64,000 nucleotides of DNA from positions 7,846,501 through 7,910,500 of the forward strand of contig CM051520.1 in NCBI GenBank assembly GCA_028015205.1, written 5' to 3'. Position 1 is the stretch's first letter; every line of letters begins with the position of its first letter. Positions 24,681 to 37,200 of this stretch are shown here, in pieces. The notes under the pieces were generated by a model. That model did not search any database. It had not been told where the DNA came from and saw nothing but the letters and a program-made list of their open reading frames with translations. The position numbers and the translations under genes were made by a program. The DNA comes from Mytilisepta virgata. Its lineage: Eukaryota; Mollusca; Bivalvia; Mytilida; Mytilidae.

Positions 24681-25055
24681 TGTAATATACAAATACATTT
24701 TTTTTATACATTCACAGGTAATAACTGAAGACATTATTAAACATATATTGCATAATACATATCAAATGTGTTCATAGTCAAACTGTAGCAAGTGTTTTCA
24801 TTTAATGCAATATACAAATACATCTTTTTTTATACATTCACAGGTAATAACTGAAGACATTATTAAAAATATATTGCATAATACATATCAAATGTGTTCA
24901 TAGTCAAACTGTAGCAAGTGTTTTCATTTAATGTAATATACAAATACATCTTTTTATACATTCACAGGTAATAACTGAAGACATTATTAAAAATAAATTG
25001 CATACTACATATCAAATGTGTTCATAGTCAAACTGTAGCAAGTGTTTTCATTTAA
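24681..25055. repeat. Three tandem copies of a 125-bp unit
   Basis: Units at 24681-24805, 24806-24931 and 24932-25055 are nearly identical (for example ACATTCACAGGTAATAACTG and GTGTTCATAGTCAAACTGTA in each). The channel gene's stop codon (minus strand, 25052-25054) falls at the end of the third unit, so its 3' untranslated region would consist of this array. High identity implies a recent duplication. Confidence 0.92.
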
Positions 25056-25255
25056 TGTAATTGATGATTTGTTTCAATTGAAAATATCTCATCTGAATGA
25101 TCCTTTCTGATATTCTGAACATCATTCCTCTTCAATCGTTTACATATCATTTTAGCAAACACGTATAAAGCTTCAACCAATTCTCCTAAACTTAGGACGG
25201 ATGCTCCAATAAAAAGCCCGAGAGATCCACCTATGTCAGATAACATTTGGTATTC
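25052..25255 (-). CDS. Channel exon 11, TM2 and C-terminus
   Basis: This exon has 67 codons and TAA. It reads DIGGSLGLFIGASVLSLGEL, the TM2 signature with the G-A-S filter, then a basic cytoplasmic tail. The acceptor is CGTTTTCAG. Confidence 0.93.
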   Translation of the reverse strand, partial: EYQMLSDIGGSLGLFIGASVLSLGELVEALYVFAKMICKRLKRNDVQNIRKDHSDEIFSIETNHQLH

Positions 25256-28200
25256 CTGAAAACGACAATTTACTGCACATTAAAAGTGAAATATTGCAGA
25301 CTCATAGACTTCAGATAGAAAGAGCATGACAACATGTTGTAACAACTTCTTAAACAGTTTTCACTTTTCCCATCTTTATTAAGAATCAGTATTTGATAAT
25401 TTTATCATCGGTACAAGGACATCGTTTGTAAATACAAATCAACATGCAGACATATGTTCAGGTATTTCACATCCCATCTGTTATGGTAATATTCTATACA
25501 AAGCACCGAAATGTCGTCATTCACATGAAAAGCTAACCAAACCATTAAACAGACTTATCCACAAGTGATATAGTTACGATACTGTTGTCAAATCAATAAA
25601 GATGGAATGTTTGGATTTATATTGATTACTCATAGGGTATTTGCATTGGAAATAAACACATTTATTCTAACAATGTTGTTGTTGACATGATACGGGTTAT
25701 GTTTTATGATGGCATGATACTAAACCCTTAACGACTGATTTTCTATATCATAAAGACATAATCTTTCGATCAGTTAAATTGAGGTCTGGAGCTTGGATGT
25801 CAGCAACTGCTTGTAGCCCTTTGCTAATTTATATTGATCATTGTCATTCTGCTTTGTTTCTTCCGTCACCTTTTCTAACATCGGACTCGGACTTCTTTAG
25901 AACTGAGTTTTACTGTGCGTATCGCGGTGTGTTTGTTTATTCCAAATTGGCTAGAGGTATAGGGGGAGTGTTGAGATCTCACAAAACATGTTTAACCCCG
26001 CCGTATTTTTGAGCCTGAACCTATATCCTCTGTTAATCTTGTGTTTGTTTTTTTTTCTTTAAAAAATCATTCATTTTTACGTTTCGGAATTTAGTGTGGC
26101 GTCCATTTCGCTGAACTAGTATGCATTATTGTTTAGGGGGCCAGCTGAATCTCACTTCTCGCTGCGCTGATCACCCATTGGTAGCCTTTGGTTGTTTTCT
26201 GCTCTTTGGTCAGGTTGTTGTCTCCCACACACTCCCCATTTCGATTCTCTAGTATTTATTTAGATATTCTTACTTACCCTTCGGTCACTTTACTTCTATA
26301 TGATTTCCCTCTACAGGATATTCTTTTGATAACTTATATTTCATGATATTTAAAGTATCATTTTTTTCCAAGAATATTGAAAACTATACATTTTGTTTAT
26401 AAATGTTTGTGTAAAGATGACACGAAAATACGTGTAAGCAACACTTACATCGTAGGATGGTTCCTCTTGTCTTATTTCGTAAGTTGGATCTTTGAGGTAT
26501 ATATTGGCCTTTATAAAATTATATCTGGAATGACAAGTTTGGTCTTAAAATTCGCATATTAATGTTAATAGTAAAAAATATAAATATTTACAAAAGAATC
26601 GCAAACACACAACATCTCAATTATCAACAAACCGACTTAGGTCTTTATGGTGATATTCAATTCATTAGGCTTACATTAGGTTTTAACTTCATAAAACAGA
26701 TATATGTACTAAAATACCACACATTTTATTTAGGGACTGGGCAATATTTATCACAGGGATAGGACCGGTACAATTTTATGGGGAGAAAAAAAACCAGCAT
26801 GTCCCGTGGTCTAGATACCAGAAAGAAATAATTTTCCTATGCCTGTAGTTTTTTAAAAAATGTCAGTTTCCAATTATAGTAAGTAAATCATTTACTTCCA
26901 AACACTAATGTTATTGTAAGGTTCAAGAAGGAAAGATAGTTACATGTACAAGTATTAGAAAAGTCCATGTCCCATGCCCATTTGTACCGATCCCATCCCT
27001 GCGATCAATATTACCCAAACCTTAAGTATGTTCTACCAAACAAACATACTTATAAAAAATAAATTGTATATAAGAATACTAAATGATACTCACTCTTAGA
27101 AATAAAGGTTCATACCTGAGAAGTCCATTATCTGCTACAATATCAAGGGGACAGCCCTCAAACAGAGTTGAATTGTATATATCTTTACATGTATGTTCTG
27201 CAACTCTAGTCTGTCAGAAGGTACATGTAACAGTATTAGTTGAGACACATACTTTCAGAGCTCGACGATTATCTATAGTTATTTTATATATATGGGATTT
27301 GAGAAGAAATTCTTGAATTTTGATGCATAAGAGTAGTCAGTTGTGCTCAAGGCTTAAAAAGCTGAACAGCAAAATAAAAATAATCCAAAAAGTCGAAGAG
27401 AAAATAAAAAAATACATACATGACGTAAAGTGTAAAGCCAGAACCATATACGGACAAAGCAACGCATGTCTGTAACACATATTTTACCGAATTTAACGTT
27501 TTTGGAACAGTAAATTTAAAGTATCAGTTTCTGAGTATTAAAATGCTAGCAAATGATGGTACTCTCCGGGTGTTGGAGTTCACCAGCAGGAATATCGACC
27601 CAGTGCTAATAATAAATTCTTTGATATAAATATTGCTACACAAGATCGACAAATTTCGTCGATTCACGGCTACTCAGCTGTGTTCAAACCATAAAAATTG
27701 AAAACAAAAACCAAAATCCGAAAAAGTTGAAGAGGAAATTAAAACGTTTTTGCAATAAAAGAGTAAATTATATAAACGTGACGTTTGTTTCAATATTGTT
27801 TATTTTTTGTTGTCAACGATAAAGTATACTAGTTATATGACACGCATATGGTCTTGCGTATAAAATATATTACCAAGCGGGCTCTGTCACTTTCGATATC
27901 TAAATCAAAGGCTGCAGCTTCAACAACTGTTACATCATACGACATTTCACTAAAATAGTCCAACTTTTTCTTATTGATATTTTATTTCTCCGATGAAAAG
28001 TTTATTTATAGAGATGTCCCTCATTCAAAATTAACAGTTTTCCACACTTTCAGTTTGCAAGAGACAAACCATATACTATTTCATCTTTAAACATGGAACA
28101 TTTGTGATGTGATACGATATAAGAAAACTATACATTCTTTAAGTTAGTACTTCTATAACATTAAACAACAATACAGAAAATATTTGCGCAAAAAAGAGAA

Positions 28201-31200
28201 AATCAAACTTTTATTATGTTACAGAGTATCCTACAGTGGATTTAGATTGTACAAAACGCAAATGAAAATTAAATATATTCATGTATAAAGTTAATGCGTT
28301 TTTATATATTGTGCTTGTGCACTGAATCTGATGACAAATTCCAATATTTGGCAAGAGATTAAGTCACTGTGTTACTTTGTTAGGTCATGAGTAGATTGAT
28401 GCTTAGTTGAAATACACCTGGAGCACCAAAACACTAAGCACCAGTCGGACTAGGAATTCATAGGTCCCAGGTGGATTCCCGCTCGGGATGAAAATTTCAG
28501 GGTATCAGATTTGCGATGCCCCATTGACACCATTATGTGATTTCCCAGAGTGAAAATTTTTCTGGTAGCGGGTAATTCTTTTATTCGGAAATTCCGATAC
28601 TTCACCACACTTAAAGCAATAAAACTTAATATTGATGTTTACCTGCATGCCACCTCACAATCACAGAATTTTTCAGGGTCCTCCACAAAACCTGCCCGTA
28701 AATTTTTGTAACACCTTTTTTCTTCAGTTTCTAGATAATTGAAACATTGACCTCATGTACATTTAATTTCGGTTTCAATATTTATGTTTGCAAATATATG
28801 AATATCAAATTATCGATAAATTAACAAGCAACATAATTCTCGTAATACTCAAAATCTTTTTGCTGCTTATACTATAACTTCAAAAGTGAGAACGTACAAT
28901 GCAGCTAAATTCTGATACTTAACTTTTCATACCTAAACTGCCACGAAAACAATGTATTGGTCTAACAGCTGGGTCCCGATATCTCACAGATTCCAAATCG
29001 TCAAAACAGTTGCAGTGTTGTATAATAATATTCTCCCAACACAGCTTCAGACACGCCTATTTAAATGAAATTAAATAAATTTTGACAATTTGCAATATAC
29101 TCTTCATCAAATATTTTTCTATTTCTATTAACTTTTCTATTGATTTTTTTTATCCCATATTAAAAATAGATAATATGGGATATGGAAGATAATATTTGGA
29201 ACAAAAATCCCTCCCTACAAGGGGAAAAATTCAAGCAAAATCATACATCTCATTCAAACGATATATCTACTTACAAGTGACACATTGTTCAAATAAAGTT
29301 GCAGGTAATCCCAATATTCCTCTGTTCACAATCAGCAATTATCAGTGTATTACAATTAATACATAGCTGTAAATTATGCTTTTGAGTAGACATTAGCATT
29401 ACATTCTAATACAAAAATTTGAGTAACACTACCCTGCCTTCACCAACGAAAATATGAATTCGGCAAATAAGTCAAAACAAATGCTGGCTGTTACATGTGT
29501 ATATTGTTCATACGTAAATGTGTAATTAGTTAAACTCTATAGTTTTCTTAAATAAAAATGTACCTTAAATGTATATTTCTTTCCTAAAAGATTTCCATCG
29601 TAGCACGTACTGTAAGGTTCACCCATTCTTTTTATTGCCAGCTAAAACCGGAACACGATACATGTAATTAATTTGATTTGGGATAATTCTAGTAAGACTT
29701 GCTTTCTGCCTTATACCTTGGTTCAATTTCATCGGTTATGATTAACGCGAAAGTTGAACTGAACCAAGGCAGTATGATATCAACATATATTAGGAGTGAA
29801 AATAGTTTCCGTTATATTACAATGAATAGCATTCTTAGTATTAAAGAGGTTCACAATCATAGTATACCAACCATCCAAAGGCACGTAGTAAGAAATATCA
29901 CTCGATGCTATCAAAACTACTTTGCTGCTTTAACAGTTATTTGCATGCTATATTATATGCAAGGAATTTGGCATATGATTTAAAAAAAAAAGATGAAGCA
30001 CTTGTCGATCACCAAGCAGTTACTGACAGATTTTGATATGTTTATTTTGTTAAAGAGTTCTGATAATTATTTATTTATATTTTCGTTATTAGTTGCACCG
30101 TGAATAAAAATAAAAACGGAAATAAAAAAAAAAAAAAAACTAAAAACGTTTAAAATGTAATTTCAGCTGCTATATTTTTTCTTAATTATTTTCATCGATC
30201 TATTTCTACCTGCTTTATCCCAATTTCTGCGTCTTCGCCAGCGTAAACAGTGACTCCATCCTCGTCCGTCAAAGGGAAGGTACCAGGCTCATGTACCACT
30301 AATAGTATACCAGGTTTAATGAACAGCGTTACATCCTCGTGAAGCTCCAAATTAAACATTAGATTAATGCCTTCAAATTAACAAACAGCCAGTAAATCTT
30401 GGAACCTCATCGGTTGTGATAGAATTTTGTTTTTATAATTTTTGTTATACTTTAAAATTATGGATCAAGGTAACAGTCATTCAGTAAAATAAACCATATA
30501 AAACCTCTTGTACACAAGACCCTATGACCATCTTCCCCATCTACCCCATGTCTACCTTTTTTAAACATTTTATCATAAATATGTACATAAGTATATTCAA
30601 TATAACATAAAAGATTACAAAATGTCTAGATATTATGTTTGGGAAGTACAAGTTCTTGTCAAAGGATTATTACTTTTTGATTGGGAAGCAAAGCTGCCAT
30701 TTTAGGTTTCTTATTAAACATATTAACATCACCCAATGCTATGATCAAAAGGTTTTACAATGAGGATCTTTTTAGGTTCTAATTTGCACTAATGGGCATC
30801 GGTGAGAGATTTTTCTGAGTGTTGAAGATGACTTTTAGATGAAGAACAAGACCAAATATGATTTTCCTTTTTTCGGAATTTGTCATGTATAAGTACATAT
30901 TAAGTCTCAAGAAATTATCTACTATATCCTTTTTCATATTATACTGTTTCTTCAATTCATGGAGGAGGGGAGCAATATTTTTTTTCAAGGAATAGCTATA
31001 TGCTTTGAGCTACGTATGTGCTGAGTCTGCTGTTAGTAAAAAGACAAGAAAAAAGACCACATATGTGCTTCCTTACCGACATGGTCGAGAGGTAGATATT
31101 CATAATATGTTGTACGAAAAGGTGTGCAGTTTTAAAATAAAAATTACTTTTCCGTACAGAAAGCGTGCCCGATTGACTGCAGTACTAATATTTTAAATCC

Positions 31201-34200
31201 TGACATTACACGTACCTGTTTATATTTTTGCGATAAAATACTTGAACAATTCACAATATTGGGTAATTATTTCATTCGGTGTAAAAGACAACAAAATAAC
31301 TTTTAAGAAAAACACTTGCCGCCACTGATGCCATGAATCTTTGCTACTTCTTTTGGAGGATCAAATGTGTAACAGTTACCATAAGTTGATGATATCCACT
31401 GCGTGGGACTAAATTTTAAAGAAAAAGGTAGAGCATTTAAAATTTATTTACAAAAAAATAGTTCATAAATATTACTGTGGTTATCTATGATTTCCAATAA
31501 GCTACACGGGATTTCGTTGTGTAGTGATATTTAATAGATTATCGTTTTTCGTAGGTTTGATATTTTAATTTGCGCTCTACCGTTTAACATTTTTGATGGC
31601 TTTGAACATTTAAGGCTTTGAACACAACTGATGAGAGGTAAATTGACGAAATGTACATATCGTTTATCAAAATAAATGGTATCTATGTTTATATATGTAA
31701 ATCAAATTATATGTTTCTTATTCAAAGTAAATTTGTAAAGAAAGAAAATCCAGCGAAAGTTTTCATTATATATTGTGGTAATCAATTGTGCAGCATGAAT
31801 ATACAACAGTGTGTATTGTGATGTTCAGTATTTATCATTAATATATGCATATTTATGTATTTAAGTATCCACTGAATAGGATGTTATATATTGGGTAATT
31901 CTAATGTTTAGCATGAATATATCCCAAATGATATATTGTGATATTCCACTGTGTAGCATGAAACAATTATATTAGAGCTATTCCTCTGTATAGGATACAA
32001 TGTATATGTATACAACATTAGACACCAATATGAATTTAAATAACATTATATATTGTGGTTTTCCACTATGTAGCATGAATATATTCTACATTATGTATTG
32101 GAATATACCGCTGTATAGGATGAATACATACAACATTACATACCAATGTATACAATAGTAAGTATTGTGGAACCATATCCCTCTACAACAATCCCGTATC
32201 ATATCCCTACAAAAATCCCGTATCGCACCCTTACGAAATCACGTGATCATATCAAACAATTTCGGTTATGTTCATATCCGATAACTCTGTATTAATAAAC
32301 CAAACTTTCAAAATGTTTTTTATTTTAAATATGTTGTTACATGAAATTATAACAATAATTAATAATACGAAATGTATGACCATAATATACATGTACGAGC
32401 TTGCAAAAGAACATAATCTTATAAAGAGCTACGGTGCAAGTTTTTTTTTCATTTTGCCTTACCCACAAGTAAGCGAATTAGTTTTTGGTAAACTTTGTGT
32501 GCCTTTCATTTAAAATATATTTACAGGTAAATATACAATACAAAGTCATTGTCGGAAAATATAAAATTTATTTGGGCGAGCTTTAGAAACATGAGAAAAG
32601 GAGAGCTTTAGCGAGCCTTTTCCCCATGTTTTGCAGCGGGCCCAAATAAATTTTATATTTTCGGACAATGACTTTGTATTGTCTTTATCCTGCAATCCCC
32701 TGTAAAATAACGATTGAAGTTGAAATCCAATTCCCTTGAAAACGCGGGAAACGCCACGACGCCATCTGGTACATTCACTACGCTCCTCGCGCTCTTCATG
32801 TAAACAAGTACCAGCACACTTTATTACGTCATTGACCTAATACGACTAAAGTTTATTCTACCACTTTTATTAGACCGGAAATGGCTTGATTGCAGGATAA
32901 ATAAATTTGCGTGTTTCAGATAATCAACAACTTAACGATTTGACATGTATATTGTACATTGACTGTCTGGATTTTTATTGTTCCAACCCTAGAGGTACAC
33001 AGATATGCATTAACAAGTAATCAAGGATAGTACATAAAACATCCGGGTGTCAAAGCCTGATAGCGCTACATTTTTTAATGTGTGTATAAAGGGATCACAA
33101 ATTGCAGCGCAGAGAGATTAATTTTAAATGCATTTTGAATGTGAGATACGTTACATTTTAATTTACTTTAAATTATTTATCTTTTTAGTAATATATTGTT
33201 AACATTTTATATATAATAAAATATAAATAATTCGCTCTCTTTTTTTATGCTAGTATGAACGATATTTACTTGTTTTGACAAGGTAAAAGATAATTTGGAT
33301 GAGTACTGCCATTTTGAAATATAAAAAAAACTGATCTAAAGTGACCAATTTTCAAATGAAATGGGACGGACATTGATATAAAGTTAAACTATTGAAATTA
33401 GCATTGTTTGAGAAATATGAACTCAAACTATATTTACTTAACACCGACAAAGCGATGTCGTTTGTGTATATAAAGAAATTATATGTTAAATGTGATGCAT
33501 TTCATCAATTGTATTGAAAAATTACGTAGACATAATGCACATATAAGGAACCTTTACACCAATATTTCAAATAAACCATTTAGTTTAAGTTTAATAGACA
33601 ATATTTAAAGTAACTACGTGCGTTTCAAGAAAAGTAAATTGCAAATCATATTACAAGGCATATACGCGACAAAAACACGTGATGACTGCCAAAGACAGAT
33701 ATGCGATATAGTCCCCAGACGCACAGACAAGATGGCGAGGCCCAGACACGTCCGTAGCGAATTAAACCCAAGGATTAATTTTATACGGCAATATGGTGGA
33801 GGCTTTTGTTCTCGGAGGTGAAAACATACAAATCTGCTTTATCTCATATACAAATATGTTTTACTGGATACAAAACAACGTCAGATATGAAAACTTTCTA
33901 CATCTTATCTACCCCAGTGAACTTGAAATTAAGGATACTACAGATACATCAAAGTCCACTTCATATTTGAATTTGTTTCTCGAAATGGACAATGAGGGAC
34001 ATCTGAAGACAAAACTTTATGACAATTATGATGACTTCAACTTTCCTATTGTTAATTTTCCCGCCTTGAGTAGCAATATACCAGCATGCCTGCATATGGC
34101 GTCTACGTTTCTCAGCTTATCCGATATTCGAGGGCATGCGTGAGTTACCATAACTTTCGACAAAGAGGATTACCCCTGACACAAAAGCTTCTTAACCAGG

Positions 34201-37200
34201 GTTTTATCAGGCATACAATTATGTCATCACTTAGGAAATTTAACGGTCGACATCACGAATTGATTGACCTTTACAGTGTTCCAATATCTAAGATGATGTT
34301 GGACCTGTTCCCACTTTCGTAACCGTTCATGTATCTCCACCGATTTGTGACTACCACCGGATTGACTTTGTTGAACTTCACGACGAGTGCCGTATACTGG
34401 GCAGGAACTGCTTACCCTTCAAGAACACCTGAGTTCACTCCTGGTTTTTATAGCAGTTCGTGTTGTTCATTGCTTTTTAGTTTTCAGTGTTTATTTGTTG
34501 GCTTGTGGTCGTTCATTTGTCTTCCAGGGTTTTGTCTGTCTAATGGATTGTGGTTTTTTATTGCTCCTTAGGTATATGCATCCTCTTTATGAAACTCTTT
34601 TCGTGTTCATTTAAGTAAGGTTTGAACATATGATAGAAATAATATAATTTTTTTTTTTCATGTCAAATCCCATATCAACCCTCGAACCATATCAGACCTC
34701 GAATTGAAGCTATTGGCGTCTCAGGTGATATGAAAAAAAGCCATGTAACATTCTACATGTATAGCATGAGTATATACAACTTTCAGACATACTCTTCACA
34801 AAACCACTCCGAATTCCTCCAATACCGACAGGTGATGAAAAAATCTGAGCTCTGATATCCAAGTTCTGATTCTACAGACCTAAGATTAAAACACATAAAA
34901 AACATACTATTATGCCATATTATAAAATTACTATATTATCGAGTCGTACAATTGCGATTTTATTTTTAAAAATATACACAAAAATATCATTTATGTTTTC
35001 AGAACACATTTTATAAAAAAAATACGGAATTAAGATTATTACTCCAAATCTACCAACAGCTCAGTTGCTATATTAGCGTGAAATGGTATTGTAAATTAAA
35101 AGGCATATTGTTTTAAGACTAAGGAAATCCCTGATCTTTTATATGTTTTGTTTTACCATTTTGGTAACATGGGTCCTGTAATCAGTTCTTCCCATTGTGG
35201 GTTATCGTAAGAATACATAAGCCAGCATACATCAAAACATGTGCATATTCTCTCCTTTGTATACCGTTGTTAACCAAATATCAAAATATCTGGAAGTTGA
35301 TTACAACAGTATTTGAAGTGTGCACACGTAAACAGTTTCAGTATTAACAACCAGGTAGATGTAAATATTTAATTTTTTAAAAGGGTCATCAAAATGAAAG
35401 TATCAATAGTACATCAAACCTTCTATAACAGAATGATACTTACGGCAAATGGTACCTACAAATAGACAAGTTATTACATTTTGAATAAGATATAATAGAC
35501 ATTATAACTTAAAGTACTAGGTTAAAATACTGATATGCTATCATATTTATTTACTATGTGTATGCATAAACAGTTCATTTACTTATTGCTCTGTACTGTA
35601 GACCCAGTATTTATCCTGTAGCTGTATAAGGGGCGTCTAATTTAACTATACACCACACCTTCTGATTTCTTTTGTTCTATTTATTACCTTAAGGAGGTAC
35701 AGAACACCTAAGGGAGTTAACTCTTTAAAAATCAGCTGAAAGTTTTAATTCAAGCTTCTCATTGATCAAAATTAGTGTTGGTCAAACTGCTATATATCCA
35801 ATGAAATTATTCCCGTAAATTGTGTGGTTCAAATTTCTTTACATTTTTATATTTTTTTTTCAACAGGTCATAGTAAATATTTCGACAAAATTTTATGAAA
35901 ATTAAACGAGCCAAATTTATTTTAGTCAAGGCGTTGGGTATCCCATTGGTACAGTTATCACAATGTATTTTGATTAACCCAGGTATAGATCCAGGAGATA
36001 CAGTAATTGACATTATTATTTGGGTTTAATGTATAACTATTGACTAGTTTGTGTTTTATTTTCTTGTTATTTGGCCAAAAGACGTGATGGTGCTTATTGT
36101 TGTTTTAAAATTTAAATTTTAATACCGTTTGTAGTAATCTATAGAAGAGGAAATTATGGCAAAGGGAATAGCTACCACAACTTTCATCGTGATTGTAAAA
36201 TAACAAAAATACATGTCAAAAATATTTTTTTTATGGTTGTTCTTGTTATTTGCTGACATCCGTCTCTGTTCATATTAACATTGTGACAAACACCGTACAA
36301 ATTCATTCGTCAACTAACTTGTGTCACGGTCCAAGCAAGGTTGTTGTTGTCTGTGAAATTTAGGATGAAAGCGCCATTTTTAAATGTTTACACGTAACTA
36401 CGTCAATTTATGATATTACACAGAATTATATTGATAAATATCTGTCTTGAAGTTAAAGTTCAGCATTTAATTGTCCGTTACACTCAATACATATTAATAC
36501 CCTTGTTAAAAAATATGATACCATGTTAAATTATCAACTACTGTTTGGAACGAACAGTATATTGGGTCTATTTCACACAATTCCTCTGGTGTCACCTGCA
36601 GTTCTTCCTACAAAAGACATATGCATTTAATGTTCAACTTCGTACAAGTCTATTGATTTACCACCACATGATTATTTCAAAACAATTCAAAAATAATAGA
36701 AATACTAAGGGTTCATTCCTTCTATTGCACATGGTAGATCTCCTTAGCTGACATGTTCGGTATTTTTGGTTATGAGTACTTCTTGTTTCAAATAAGTTTG
36801 GTTTTTAGTCTTCCAAATGTTTCAGTTTTAATGTTGCTGATGAGAGGTAACTTCTTGAAATGCGTCGTATACAGCATAGTATAAATATACAATATCTAAT
36901 ACTGTAAATTCAGAAATTATTGCGTGCATTTATTATTGCGATGTTGTCATTTTAGACCAAAATGCGATTTTAATTTTTGCGATATTGAGAAAAATCTCGC
37001 TTCATTCATATAAAAAAATTGCAAAATGCGAGTTTAAATTATTGCAATAACAACCCTGTCGTATTTTTCGTAATAATAAAAATATCGCAATAATTTCCGA
37101 ATTTACAGTATTAGTATCTTTGGATTGTTATTTTGAAACTCCTGGGACGATTCCTCTGCATGGTGGATCATAGGTTCTCGAGCGTATTCGCCAACCGCGT

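Noticed and set aside
27240..27275. Alternative channel micro-exon before GTATGT
   Set aside because: Its required reading frame contains a stop; the 19-nt exon at 27116 fits phase and length.
28385..28500. Possible tRNA-like SINE around AGCACCAGTCGGAC and GGTGGATTCCCGC
   Set aside because: A-box and B-box matches are poor and no cloverleaf can be drawn; no second copy in the window.
33618..33821. 67-codon plus-strand frame rich in arginine
   Set aside because: No recognised motif or supporting splice sites; lies between repeats and just before PLE 3.
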